A stretch of DNA of 64,000 nucleotides from Cristatella mucedo (taxonomy: Eukaryota > Bryozoa > Phylactolaemata > Cristatellidae). Location: contig WPIO01000135.1 in the NCBI GenBank assembly GCA_009760855.2, positions 124,001 through 188,000 of the forward strand, read 5' to 3'. Positions 11,830 through 22,640 of this stretch are shown here, piece by piece. Positions within the stretch are counted from its first letter, which is position 1. Each line of letters opens with the position of its first letter. The notes beneath the pieces are model-generated. The model ran no database searches, was not told the DNA's origin, and worked only from the letters and a program-made list of their open reading frames with translations. Made by a program: the position numbers and the translations under genes.

Positions 11830-12890
11830 TACTTCCCCAAGGGAAGAGATACTAAAGGAGTGCCCTGATGGCTGGTTCGGTGCACACTTAGGTTCTCAGT
11901 GAACACTGAGTAAGATACAGGATAAGTACTTCTGGCCCGATATGGCGAAACAATTCAATGACTGGGTGAAGACATATGTGGCATGTCACTCGCGAGCCCC
12001 ACCCCATCGAAGCGCCTGAGGGTACCTTTGCGTAGCATACCCGTGGAACGGCCATTTCAAAGGGTGACCATGGACGTTGTGGGCCCCTTACTTCTTACAA
12101 AGGCAGGCAATCGATATCTGCTTGTCATGAGTGATTACCTAACGAAGTGGCCCGAGGTTAGGTCGGTTCCTGAACAGAAGGCCCAGACGTGTGCGACAGC
12201 CTTTGTGGAAGACATTGTGTGTCGACATGGGGTTCCGGAGGAAATCCTTTCTGACCAAGACCCTGATTTCATGTCGAGGTTGGAAAAGCGAGTCTGCAGG
12301 CTGCTAAGTATTAGTCGACTTCGAACGTCTCCTTACCACCCTAAACAGATGGCTTAGTTGAACGGTTCAACAGCACCTTGATTGAGATGCTGTCAATGTT
12401 CGTAAGTAGCCGACTGGACGACTGGGATACGTGCGTACGATATGCGTTACTCGCATATCGTACGCACGTGCATGAGTCCATTAATTGCACACCGTTTCAT
12501 ATGATGCATGGTTGAGAGGCCCGCCTTCCGATCAACCTGGTTCTCCCTGTCGACCACGAACCGGCGCCCACCGAGTAAGATTATGCACGGGCGGTGAACG
12601 ACTGACTGCTCGATGCATGGAACGCTGCCCGTGCAGCCAACCAAGCCACCTAAGCGCAGCAGAAACTGCAATACGACCGGGGTGCCAGGCAAGCGACGCT
12701 CAAGGAGGGTGATCACGTCTACATTTTCACACCAAATCCACGTCACGGAAGGACGCCTAAGCTACATCATCTTTGGCATGGCCGCTCCGAATAAAGTCGC
12801 GTACTGAAACAAATTCTTTTGTTGTAGATGAGGACGACGGTAAAGAGCAATTCGTACACATCAACCGGTGCAAACCTGCGTGGATAAGCC
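11830..12890 (+). pseudogene. Integrase, broken
   Basis: After RNase H a zinc-binding region is partly visible (YFWPDMAKQF, VACHSRAPP), interrupted by a stop. The catalytic core at 11983-12357 shows FQRVTMDVVGP (first Asp), YLTKWPEV and ILSDQDPDFMS (second Asp). The Glu lies after a frameshift near 12350 (GLVERFNSTL). A further segment reads ALLAYRTHVHES and CTPFHMMHG before a stop at 12514. Near 12835-12890 QFVHINRCKPAW resembles the GPY/F-type C-terminal domain. It would insert the cDNA, but all parts are separated by breaks. Confidence 0.87.
12429..12469. repeat. Perfect 18-bp inverted repeat with 5-base loop
   Basis: ACGTGCGTACGATATGCG (12429-12446), loop TTACT, and its exact reverse complement (12452-12469). 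It lies within the integrase reading segment CVRYALLAYRTH. Confidence 0.95.
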
Positions 12891-13889
12891 CCGTCACCTC
12901 TCTACGAACAAGAAAACCTACCAGAGGCTTCGTCCATAGTGGATGACAAATTGCGAACCTATGGCCTAGCTACTTCAACCGGAACCACATCCCGAGCTAT
13001 GAATGTACCTCCTCCTGAAGAGCATACAATTGATGGCGGCTACATCGTCGCTCCTGACGAGAGGAGCAAAGGAGCAAAAACGCCAGCTACAGCGCAGCGA
13101 TTGCCTTGATATGAACTGAGAGCCCCGCACGAACGGCGACCGAGCTCGAGGCTTCAGCACTAGGTAGTACCTTAATGAGGGACGTTCCGCTTTTTTTTCT
13201 CCGGAAAATTGAAAGCTGAGAGTCGATAAAGGGGCCGGATTTATCGTTGTTGTGCGCCGCCCAATGAATCACTGGCACGTCGCGATGTTAGGTTAGGCTT
13301 AATTACGAATTATTGCTGAGTTGATTGTGTGCATGTGTGAACTTAGCAGCTTGGTGAGTGTAGAGAGCAGATCCGAGATCGGATCTTCCCGTGGTCGGTA
13401 GGGTTGTAGTGCCTTGCTGACCTTGGCTTAATTTGAGCGAGAACAGGAGCTGTTCGGCGGCGGGCAAGAACTCCTTTGTCCTTGAGCACTGAGCTAGAGA
13501 GGAGCCCCAGTGCGGGTAGAGAGCAAGAGCTTAAGAGCAAGCCAGAAGCTCTGAGACCAGCGGTGGCGATTCGGCCTGTAGAATTGGTCTGATACACGCG
13601 GGAGCGGCTGATTGATGTTCGTTGGCCTGTCAATCTCCGCCATTACTCTGTCCAAAAAGAATCGTCTGGAACCCAGTCGGCATTCAAGCTGGACAGAAAT
13701 GACCTTCCAGTGGCCCAGTGACGGTTTTAATTCCTTACCGTAATGGGCCACGGTGTCGGGCCCAATACCACTAAGCTCTTGCCCCATTATCTCAGCTAAG
13801 TATTTAAGAGTCGAGCGACGCTCGCTCTTGGTATTCTGCCCGGCTTCTCTCTTCGGCTTCGCTTTGACGCCGCCGGACTCGTTTCTCTG
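12891..13889. other. Gypsy 3' untranslated region
   Basis: No envelope-like domain or intact frame lies between integrase and the 3' LTR. Short open frames on the minus strand (13343-13787) have no recognisable content. Confidence 0.6.
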
Positions 13890-13910
13890 AAAGCGAGGGA
13901 GGACGGTGGG
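13890..13910 (+). promoter_or_regulatory. Possible polypurine tract
   Basis: A purine-rich run (AAGCGAGGGAGGACGGTGGG) lies just upstream of the 3' LTR, where plus-strand priming should occur. A TG at 13912 could be the LTR start, but that first stretch has no clear match at the 5' LTR. Confidence 0.4.
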
Positions 13911-13949
13911 CTGTTCACCGGAGATTTAAAGGACAGGACTAGACAGCAC

Positions 13950-14656
13950 AATCAGGATTCAGTAGACTCCGCCGAATACGGTCGTATCGCGCCCGAGCTA
14001 GCATTATGTGTTTCTTTTGCTGTGTGTTTGTGCGCGCTCGCACGTGGTCTCGGCATAAAGATTTGGCGGTGCGAGATAAACGTAGTTGGTACGGTGTGAG
14101 ATATTCCATTGGTTCGGGCTCCTTTGTCTATTTGGGCCGTTCCCCCTAGAGATGCAGGGAGCCCAAGTGTGGAGACGTGTTTCCTCCGCGAGAGTGTTTG
14201 AGGTGGCGTGTGTAGGGTATTCCCGCCGCAAGGCGGAAGCGCAGTCCTAGTTAACCTGTCAGCGTTCAGGCTCCGGTTTGGGCTCCGTCTATGTGGGTCG
14301 TTCCCCACTATAGACGTATGTAGCCTAAGTGTGGAGATGTGTTTCCTCCTCAAGAGTGCTTGCGCTGTCGAGAGCGCGTGAGGAATGTAGAAATAAAATT
14401 GAGCTGGACGCGCAGCGACTTTGTGCGCTTGCGAATAAATCTCAGTAAAATCTCCGATTTGTGAGTCTCGCTTTCCAATTCACGCCACGGACTCACGACC
14501 CCCTTAAGTATAGGTAAGTAGGCCAGCGCCAGAAACGCTCGTTTCGTGGCGGCCAACTTATTGCGCGTATGCGCGCACCGAACGGCATTAGGCGGTAGGT
14601 TACGCCGCTAGATAAGCGGCAGGTCAGGCGCATTCTGCCGAGCCTTAGGCGTTACA
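13950..14656 (+). repeat. 3' LTR of the gypsy element
   Basis: Homologous to the 5' LTR, ending in the same GGCGTTACA. AATAAA is at 14434-14439. Like the 5' copy it holds two diverged copies of an internal module ending GTGTTTCCTCC-x-C-x-AGAGTG. Confidence 0.88.
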
Positions 14657-16119
14657 TCACACCTTGTTCTTATGTCCCCTGACCGACACCAACGACAGGC
14701 AAGCATCGACCGCCTGTTCGCTGTGAAGTTAGAGTGCACGTCAGCTGTGCCGCATCCAGGTAAGGGAGTAGCTGGCCAAGGTCAAGGACACGCGACTGGC
14801 TGCCACTCTGGGCTCGCCAGATTGCTTTGAAAAATCTCTAGTCTCTCAGCAGATATCACTGTGGAGATTCTCATTGCAGAGGGCTAGGCGAGGACAACGC
14901 TCATTCCTTCAATTTTCTTCCTGCCCTGCATGGACCTTCACCAGTGTCACTATTCTCCTCTTGAACGAATTGCATGTAAAATGCTCGTAAACTTGTGAGC
15001 CTCGGTACTTATCCCGCTCTTCCGAAACCAAATGAGATGAAGGTGCTGACGCAGACTCGTAAAATTACGTCCTCAAATTACGCCCCACGCTGAGAGCTCA
15101 CAGCAGTAAAAGTTCTTGCTCGCTCATGACGAATAGCGGTACAATGGATGGAATCTCGAGACGATGCTGTCGAGTCAAACACGCAGATATTCCGACGGTA
15201 GCAGAGCCCAAAAGTAATATATATCGACCATAATTGAACAGACCATGCCTCTGTCACAAACTAGAGCAGTCTTTGTCATTGTCGCAGAGAGACTCGAATG
15301 TGCAGCACCAGCCTGAGTATGCCACTCACTGGTTGGATGCTCAAAGCGAAACCAAACTCATTCGAAGCCTGATTAATTAGTTCATACTATGCAGCCAATT
15401 CCTACAGCTTTTAATTCAATAACCACTGGCAATATCCCTGGCTGCTGTAAAGTGCTTGCTATATCATTAGCAGTTACAAAAAATTCCTCGGCGTCCAACT
15501 GGGGGGCCATTTTTGATGTCAGATTACACAGGCTTAGCGAATTGGCATCTTTAGCCCAGGGCATAGATCGCAAAATTGTGAGTGTCAAAGTTTGAATATT
15601 AGAGAAGCCAATTACTTATTCCAACAAGCACCGTAGCGGATAAGCTGGCTTATTTTCATTACCACGCAATCATGTTTAAAAACCTCTGTCAAGTCTCAAG
15701 CCTTTCATAAAGTGAGGACTCCACTTGACGGGATGCATGTAAAAATGCGTAACCAGCTTCTTGCGTGCGCTGTATGGCGTGCGTCGATGCTGATGTCATT
15801 GAAGTAATTGTTTCGCTAATAGTTCCTTTTAGTTTCCCGTAATCCTGATTTTGCTCCACTCTTTTTTTGCCAACCAAAATATAGCGAAAACAATTCTTCG
15901 CAAGTCGCAATTGGGGCTTCAACTGATGCTTCAACTCACGCTTCGGCTCACACGTGGACTTCCAGTCGCTGATCAAAAAGCCGTTGCACACTTGACAACG
16001 CTTAGGCGTCATAATTTACCCCAGCCCACAGCATTGAGGTCATGTGAACTTTGAGTAAAAGATGCATTTAATTATAATTTATATAGAACATTCGACTTGC
16101 ACTTCGTTACAATTTGAAC
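14657..16119. other. Spacer; weak minus-strand open frames
   Basis: A minus-strand frame runs from an ATG at 16012 to 15689 (107 codons, with CQVC near the start), and another occupies 15588-15382. Neither resembles a family I know, and they are not in one frame. No SINE or LINE was recognised here. Confidence 0.3.
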
Positions 16120-16197
16120 ATGAAAAATATAGCGTTTTTTTTATTGTATTGCTTGATTGTCCCGACCTTTTTTCCAGACTGTCGGAGAGGTTCATTG
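16120..16197 (+). CDS. Candidate signal-peptide exon of the cadherin gene
   Basis: An ATG opens 26 codons that look like a secretory signal: MKN, then a hydrophobic run (IAFFLLYCLIVPTFF), then PDCRRGSL. The exon ends exactly at a GTAAGG donor in phase 0, the phase used by most downstream cadherin exons. It lies about 8.9 kb upstream of the first EC1 exon on the same strand. The AT-rich leader before it could be 5' UTR. Nothing else ties it to the gene, and a hydrophobic run from T-rich DNA can arise by chance. Confidence 0.3.
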
Positions 16198-17570
16198 GTA
16201 AGGCTATGTAATAATACGCAGACTGCTGCTGCTGATACTACTGCGGTTGCAGGTCGCAAGTTTACCTTCCTTGAATCCGTTTCTTTTTTTAAATGCCCAT
16301 CATTCTTATCAAGCCAAACTGTCTCTCAATATTCACGTGCTCGCAGCGCTGACGAGAAATCTGATTCCAGTATCTGAGGCGTATGCACTTCAATCCACAC
16401 GTATGTCACGCACGGCTGACATCCACATCTCCCTGTAGCCCATGGCCTACAAATTAAAAACCAAGTGATTCTAAGGTTGCCTTGAACTTCACAGCACGTG
16501 CTGCAACTCATTGGCTACTTTTAAGGGCATCGGTAGGGCTTCCATTTTCCCTTGCCTCCTTGCTGTTATGTGAAAGTTACCACGTAGGCCTCAGCCGCCA
16601 CGACCCAGATAACGATTTCTCCGGAAGCGATTTTCAATAATTAGAGGGAAATAAACCAAATGACAATAATAATTCCTCAGACTTCGCAGCAAACAGAAAT
16701 TTAGTCCAACTCAATGTAATCTCAGAAACGTAATTCAATTCTACATCATTAAGAAAGTGTCCATTCTTGCGCACAGCTGATGCTGTGAGCTCCTCGCTTG
16801 AGTAACAAACGACCCGTCGTCCGTGTTCTCGTTCAGGCGGGACTGACTGATGGAATTGAACCTAAATAGAAGAATTTCAAGGGAAATTCCTTTGTAAGAA
16901 CACGTGTCTTACCGCTTTTTGGGCATGGCGCTGCGGCATGGCTTTACAACAACGAAGTGCTCGCATCTCTTCCGACTTCCGGAGTCATGGCAGCGGCTCG
17001 TTCTTGCAAGCCTATTTTCGGAAACTGCTCAAGTAACAGCGGTGGGACGTCATGCAAAGAATGAAAAACCAAGAACTTTATCAAGATGATCTTATTTAAG
17101 ATAATTTCCGTTCCATGTGAGTAAGTTATATAACTACTTGCTTACACATCAAAGATAAAGAAAATCAATATTTTTCTACTCAAATTAAGCGCTTTTCCCA
17201 GGAAGCCAAGTATTAAAGCTACCCATGTTAATAAAAAGCGGCCAAATTAGTAGCTTTAAGCTCGCACCTATTCGTCAGTAGGATAAATTGAATATAAAAT
17301 AACCTATAATTATAATCATGTCAAGCACAAATGAGCGCTAAATATTGACAAGGTGATTGGTTCTTTTAGATTTTGGATATATTATCACTCATGATCATGA
17401 GCAGTCCTTAAATGTAGATACCTAGCGTGTTCACATAAATAAGCCATACAAGCAGTGGTCGAATTCATGTACATTTCGTAGAAGTGCTGCCTTGCTCGTC
17501 AGAATAAACCCGCATGGTCACCTCGAATTCATCATTGTAAGCATCAGGTATGAACGTTAAAAAGACAACG
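16198..17570. other. AT-rich non-coding stretch
   Basis: Presumed intron or intergenic DNA. No domain-bearing frame or repeat family recognised. Confidence 0.4.
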
Positions 17571-17710
17571 AAATAAAATTCCTTTGTATAGCGCCCCAAG
17601 AGAACTTAATCTCTATTCAGGCGCTTCAAGTATGCCTCGGGGCTCGAGCCCACGACCTCAGCTAAAACTTGGTCTGGGCGAGCACCTTAACGGATGGACC
17701 AAACCAGCTT
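17571..17710 (-). mobile_element. tRNA-derived SINE-B copy
   Basis: In reverse orientation it shows a tRNA-like head with GAGGTCGTGGGCTCGAGCCC (B-box-like), then AAGCGCCTGAATAGAGATTA and a TTCTCTTGGGGCGCTATAC tail ending in A/T-rich DNA. Confidence 0.75.
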
Positions 17711-17717
17711 AGCAAAA

Positions 17718-17850
17718 ATATAACTCATTTGTATTGTGCCCCAAGAGGACTTATTTCTATTTAGGTGCTTCATGTATGCCTCGGGGCTCGAGCCCAAGAC
17801 CTCAGTCAGACCTTGGTCTGGGAGAGCACCTAAACCACGTTAAATGGGTT
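17718..17850 (-). mobile_element. tRNA-derived SINE-B copy, second of a direct pair
   Basis: Same layout as the copy 8 bp upstream: tail ATTGTGCCCCAAGAGGACTT, then GCCTCGGGGCTCGAGCCC and a tRNA-like head. The two copies lie in the same orientation. Confidence 0.72.
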
Positions 17851-18615
17851 GTGCCCTTGGCGGTCTCTGCTCCCGCGGCAAGGGCAATCGCCCCTGGGCT
17901 TCAGTCAGTGGCTATCCATGAGCAAACACCACTCGCAAACGATACATGTTATGAGAGCTATCGAATTTTTTAAGCAACAACACGTTTTAAAGTAGAAGTT
18001 GCAGCAATTCCCTAGAGAATAAGTAAATTTCAAATGTCTTACTGTCCAGCCCAGACAAGTTATTTTCGAGATGATTAATGGCCATTTGTGAAACTTGGTA
18101 GGCATCAACAGTAGTGGTTCGGAAAAAATGCTCTATCAAAAAGAAAGAATAACAATTTCTTAGGCATAGTAGGGTTTTTTTGTAGGTGAATCCCTGCGAA
18201 AAGGCAACAAATATTTACGGAGAAGCCTGGTGCAATTCTGAATTAAAAAGCCAATAAGCTCAAGATTGCTTCCTGTAGAATTTAGTCTTAGCATTGTTTC
18301 GTTACTGTGACATTTGCCCATAATTTTGGCACAATGCTGCGCACAAAAACGACTTTACATTGAATGAATACAGTGCAGTGCGCTAACTGCACAGTCGACC
18401 GTTCATTCAGCTGAAAAGCGTGACAGCCCAACTAGTTCGTGGATTAAGAGTTTTTGTAAAATTTGATTTATTCAGGTACCCATCCGGCCGATACCTTTAA
18501 ACCTACGGAAATGATAAAAAAATCAGCTCTTGGTTTGGTCTTTCGTCAACGGAATAGCTGCCAAAGCCCTTCTTGATGAGCTTTATGGACTTCTGATCGA
18601 GTGCCACTTTGAGTT
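17851..18615. other. AT-rich non-coding stretch
   Basis: No gene or repeat family recognised. Confidence 0.4.
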
Positions 18616-18619
18616 CAAG

Positions 18620-18621
<2 letters not shown>

Positions 18622-18662
<41 letters not shown>

Positions 18663-18808
18663 ACCTCTTTCTCTCTTCTTTCTCTGTCTCTGTTTCTCTC
18701 TCTCTCTCTCTGTCTTTGTATCTGTCCATCTCTCTGTTTCTTGGTCTCTCCGTCTGTCTGTCTGTCTCTCTTCATCTCTTTCTCTCTCTATCCGTCTGTG
18801 TCTCGCTG

Positions 18809-18882
<74 letters not shown>
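18622..18882. repeat. (TC)n-rich microsatellite, about 260 bp
   Basis: Two long pure CT runs (about 18622-18659 and 18812-18880) flank degenerate TC/TG-rich DNA. Open frames across it on both strands are artefacts of the repeat. Confidence 0.97.
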
Positions 18883-18883
<1 letters not shown>

Positions 18884-20029
18884 TCTGGCCCACAGGCTAC
18901 TTTACTCGTTCGCACCAGTCTACTTCTCCCGTCTCAACGCTTTTCCGGCGCAATTTTGCAGCACTTGCTCCTCGGCTTCAAGACGTTGTCGAGTCGTCTC
19001 TCGTCGCACAAAATGAAAATCTGTTGGTTAGTTTTTAGGTAATCGGACTTTCAATAGGAATAAATTAGTCAGGAACTCGCTTCTGTCACCGCCGGCATAG
19101 AGTGAGCATTTAAATCTCTTCAAAAAACACACATGACCTACTCAAAATTGTCAGCACCCAAGTTCGCTTTGTCGTTTTTTCTTTCTGGTTTAGCGTGCCT
19201 AAATAAGCATGATTCAGTGCCTGCTCTGCATAGGGCTCCGACTAACTAGTGGTCCTTAGCGTCTTCTTGCGTGCTTTCGCATACTTTTCTGAGGATGAAA
19301 CTGTGCAGGTTATTGGCTATTGCTTATTGCTATTTGGCAGTGAGTGTCAAGGTGGATGAGCAGGCATTTGATTGTCCTGAGGCGTTATAAAAAACAAATA
19401 AGTATTATTCCCGCTGCAGCTATTATTTTACTCAATTTTACTGTTACTTATTATTTTGCGATTTTATTATCATTTATTGTCTAGCTCACTGTTATAAAGC
19501 TTTTTCCATTGTGTGCCCCAATGAACCCGAAGGCCCGACCTTCAGAGGCTATCGAACGAGCCCAAGCCAAAGTCGCCAATTCAAAGTTTCATTAACTAGT
19601 AAAGATGCTGCGATCATTGATTCACTACTGCCGCGCGTGGCTGTCATGGCCGCCATGCTAGGCAATGCGAGAGCTGCTGCACAGAGAATACCGCTGGAGG
19701 CAGGCTCCACTAAGCGACACACGATCTGGCTCCCCGCGGCGCGTCGATAGACTTTCTATTGAGCGAGCGAGATCGATCGAGCCAGCTGACCACTTAACGA
19801 ACGCCGGTCTCCGAGTCAGCTGTGAGGGCAGAGCGAGCAATTACTTGTCGCTCGGCGTTTTCTTTGTTCAGCGGACGTAGGCAGGTCTCGGCGGGAAGCC
19901 GCTATGCAAACGACTTAAAGCACGCCTACCTTGCGTCCCTAATAAATGAGAGTAAGAGGAGCGGCGGCGGCGGAGTTTCGGACGCTCCGTTCGCTGTTCC
20001 AGTGGCAGCGCGACCCGCTGAGAGCCAGG
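18883..20029. other. Non-coding stretch, becoming GC-rich after 19640
   Basis: Contains short frames such as 19511-19750 plus with no recognisable domain. No repeat family was seen. Confidence 0.4.
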
Positions 20030-20195
20030 TGAACTCTATGGCACGCTAGGTAAGGTGGTTGCTTTCACGACCTCGGTCCCGAGGTCGTGGGTTCGATTCC
20101 TGCGGTGGGCGATTCTTTATCGCCACTGCAAGCGGTGGTGATAGCCGTAAAGGCTCTTCTGTCGCTATACAAAAAGAGGCTGTTTAATCAGCTAG
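20030..20195 (+). mobile_element. tRNA-derived SINE-A copy
   Basis: Head GGCACGCTAGGTAAGGTGG (A-box-like), an exact RNA polymerase III B box GGTTCGATTCC at 20090-20100, body ATCGCCACTGCAAGCGGTGG and a 3' part CTATACAAAAAGAGGCTG then TTTAATCAGCTA. The same order recurs at 49.6, 50.0 and 57.7 kb. Confidence 0.85.
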
Positions 20196-20395
20196 GATTT
20201 TTTCTTTTACTGTCACGGAGCTCAGCTCTACAAAAAAATCTCGAGCTCATTAGTTGCAATTGCAAAAACCTATGCGTATCAGTGGCTCGCGGTCCAAGTG
20301 GTCCAACGTACTCGAAAGCGTTGAACGGCGGCCTCGGTTTGAGACTCGACATCGCGCCAGCATCGTTCGCTGTTAGTAGAACGGCATCTTGGCTT

Positions 20396-20612
20396 GGCTA
20401 TTGCGACCGCGGTAGTTGCCACATCACACCACTTCTAGCTGACCTTCACTGGCACCCAGTCAAGAAACGCATCGAATTCAAGGTTTTGTCACTCTGTTTT
20501 ACGTTCTTTCATTCTTTGGATCCAGCTTGCCTATAAGATCCACTCCCGCACCAGACTAGGCATTGCATCACTCAATTTTCGGAATCTAATCTTTATAATA
20601 ATGATAATGAGA
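20396..20612 (+). mobile_element. LINE family L-A, coding-end fragment
   Basis: The frame reads [18 protein letters not shown] then FKVLSLCFTFFHSLDPACL, the C-terminal end of the L-A reverse transcriptase protein. It stops abruptly in a TAATAATGATAATG tail, so most of the 3' UTR is missing. Confidence 0.7.
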
Positions 20613-22469
20613 GGGCGAAGCTCAGTGAATAGATGCTCACTCGCGGCGCCGTGTCGGTCGGGCTGATAGAGCATTCGCACGCACTTGCCCCTAAGGAACA
20701 ACAGCCGAGCGCTAGAGCGCGACACGCCCACACGACACACCGATGGGCGGGACATGCGGACGTCGACGGGTGAGAACGCGGTACGCCGACGCAGGCACCG
20801 CTATCTTTTTTCAAAGCACAGTCGGAGGACGCAGCCGCGTTTCAGCACAGCTTTACTCCAGCGCGCTGGTGCCCAAGCATCCTCACGTTAAAGTCAGCAC
20901 GGCCGGCCAGGGCCCAGCGGAAAGCCGTTGCTTGTGGCGTGCACCTGGCTCACGCGCCTCGCCTCAGTGCTACAATGCTAATGCGTCGCAGAGCGGTCGC
21001 CGCCGCCGCCGCTCAGGCCCGTCTTTCTCAGGATGGCGTGGCCGTGCGGCCAATCGATTTATGCTAAGCGATCCAAGTCGACGGACGCTGTTTGGTCTTG
21101 TAAGAAACATCGCTCGCTTGCCGTTTGCGAGCTTTCTCCTGTTACGCAGCCATAGCGGGCATAGGACGACGAGCTGCATTCTAAAGAGACAAGGACTACT
21201 TGTGATAGCGCCGAAGACTGAGGCGCCATTGGCTTAGCTGCTCTAGTTCGCCAGCAGAAAAACGGATGCCTCTTGACGGCGTGTACGGGCGACGATCGTG
21301 GTAAGCCGGCAAAAGTGCACCTTTCGGAAGAGCTCACGCCGTTGCTGCCGCCGGCTACTGTGCCCCTTTCGTCAGCGAGCGCGCTACTGCAAATTGCGTA
21401 GGCAGGCGCAGTTGAAGAGGCAAAGTGGAGGACGTGATCCGGATATTAGTGTACGTGCTCAGCAATTAGATCTGCCGAGTTTGATCAGCGACTTGGAGGC
21501 GACTAGGGCTGCGCTCAAGCTCAACCTCTTTTTAAAGATCGATCGCTGGGCCGGCGAAGACGCGTTGTCAAGAAGAACAGTCAAAAGACGCTGCTGAGCG
21601 AAGTGAGCCGTCAGAGAAAAGATCCGACATGACACTCGGAAGCATCTCCGTGGCCCATTACACGGGAGCGGCATCGCTGTTCAGCCTCCTCCTATTCTCC
21701 TTGGGTACGCACCGACTGTCGTTACGCTTCAAAAGGTTACTTCTGCCAAGTCTGGTCACCAGATTTTAGCCCGGAGAGAAGCTCCCAAAACGAAGCCTAT
21801 CGATGTTACAGGGAGCGGTAGCTTGGCTGAGAAGGCTTGCTTGCTGTGTTTTCTGATAGTGCACTATTCGCATCCGTCAGCCACAAAAGCTCGACAGTCA
21901 CCGCGTACTGTCGGTCGGTGCTGTCAAAACTCACATATAGCATGCTAAATTAACGGAGCATTTACGAAGTCTGTGTGCGGATTTAATTTGAAACTTCTAT
22001 TCTGTGACGTATACGTAAAGTGGCTTACTGACGAGCTTTTTCTATACGAGGCCGTAGACTTCAAGTGGGATTTACCGAATAAAAATCCAGCCACGTTTAG
22101 CGATTTAAAAGATTTCGGATCAATCTCCAAAGTACACCATTATTAGTAAAATCCCTTCATTCTATTGAGAGAACCTGGAGCCGCGCAAGCGATTGGAGTC
22201 AAGCTTGCCGTTTAGAGCTCTCGTCAGCATGTGTCAGCTCTGCCAGGAGGTAGGGTGACATACTTGACATCATCGGATGCAGTTATCGGGTGGCTCAGCC
22301 TAAATAAGAAGGAAGTCATCAAACAGCAAACGGATGCTGGGTGTGTTGCAAGCAGGTGCATATTCAAAAGCCTTCGCAGCCATCTTAAATCGAACAGACG
22401 CTCTTCCTTGCTGCGGCGGCTGACTCGTATCGCGTCTCCCCCGAGCGTCGCAGTTACACATTGCAACGT
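20613..22469. other. GC-rich block with no supported gene
   Basis: 20.6-21.7 kb is GC-rich with overlapping open frames on both strands (such as 20743-21237 plus) and no recognisable domain. At 21956-22147 a plus-strand frame without ATG runs for 63 codons with protein-like composition (VYVKWLTDELFLYEAVDF) and ends at a TAG; its origin is unknown. Confidence 0.35.
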
Positions 22470-22640
22470 CACTGCTTACTGACCTACCCTGGCTTCCCAT
22501 TAGGCTGCTCCGCACCGATTTCGAGGTTTCGTCACTCGCTTCACTTCTCTTCATTCTCTTGCTCAACCCCACCTAGTAGAACTAACTGCTTTCCGATCAG
22601 GCTAGGTATCGTACCGCCCGCCTTTTTGACCAAGCAATGC
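22470..22640 (+). mobile_element. LINE family L-A, degenerate coding-end fragment
   Basis: Resembles the L-A segment around CACTGGCTACCAGTCAAGC and TTTTGTCGCTCACTTTTAG, here as CCCTGGCTTCCCATTAGG and GTTTCGTCACTCGCTTC, followed by AGGTATCGTACCGCC. Confidence 0.5.

Larger units (their letters stand above)
7340..14656 (+). mobile_element. Ty3/gypsy-type LTR retrotransposon, degenerate
   Basis: Two LTRs of roughly 700 bp flank about 5.9 kb of internal DNA. In order it holds a tRNA-Lys-type primer-binding site, gag capsid, aspartic protease, reverse transcriptase, RNase H and integrase with a GPY/F-like end. Protease before RT and integrase last is the Ty3/gypsy order. Every domain is broken by stops or frameshifts, and the LTRs are visibly diverged, so it is an old, inactive copy. 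No envelope-like reading frame follows integrase. Left and right LTR edges are approximate, and no target-site duplication could be recognised. Confidence 0.93.

Noticed and set aside
13343-13787. Possible envelope gene of the gypsy element
   Set aside because: The open frames are on the minus strand, short and without signal or membrane segments; nothing supports an envelope.
14681-14763. Possible exon (ASIDRLFAVKLECTSAVP) with a GTAAGG donor just after the gypsy element
   Set aside because: It lies upstream of the candidate start exon, matches no family I know and has a weak acceptor.
18530-19042. Long open frames on both strands across the TC repeat
   Set aside because: The peptides are poly-Ser/Leu or poly-Arg/Glu produced by the microsatellite itself.
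20090-20100. Pol III B box taken as a true tRNA gene
   Set aside because: No cloverleaf can be drawn, and the same unit recurs at several places with a SINE body.
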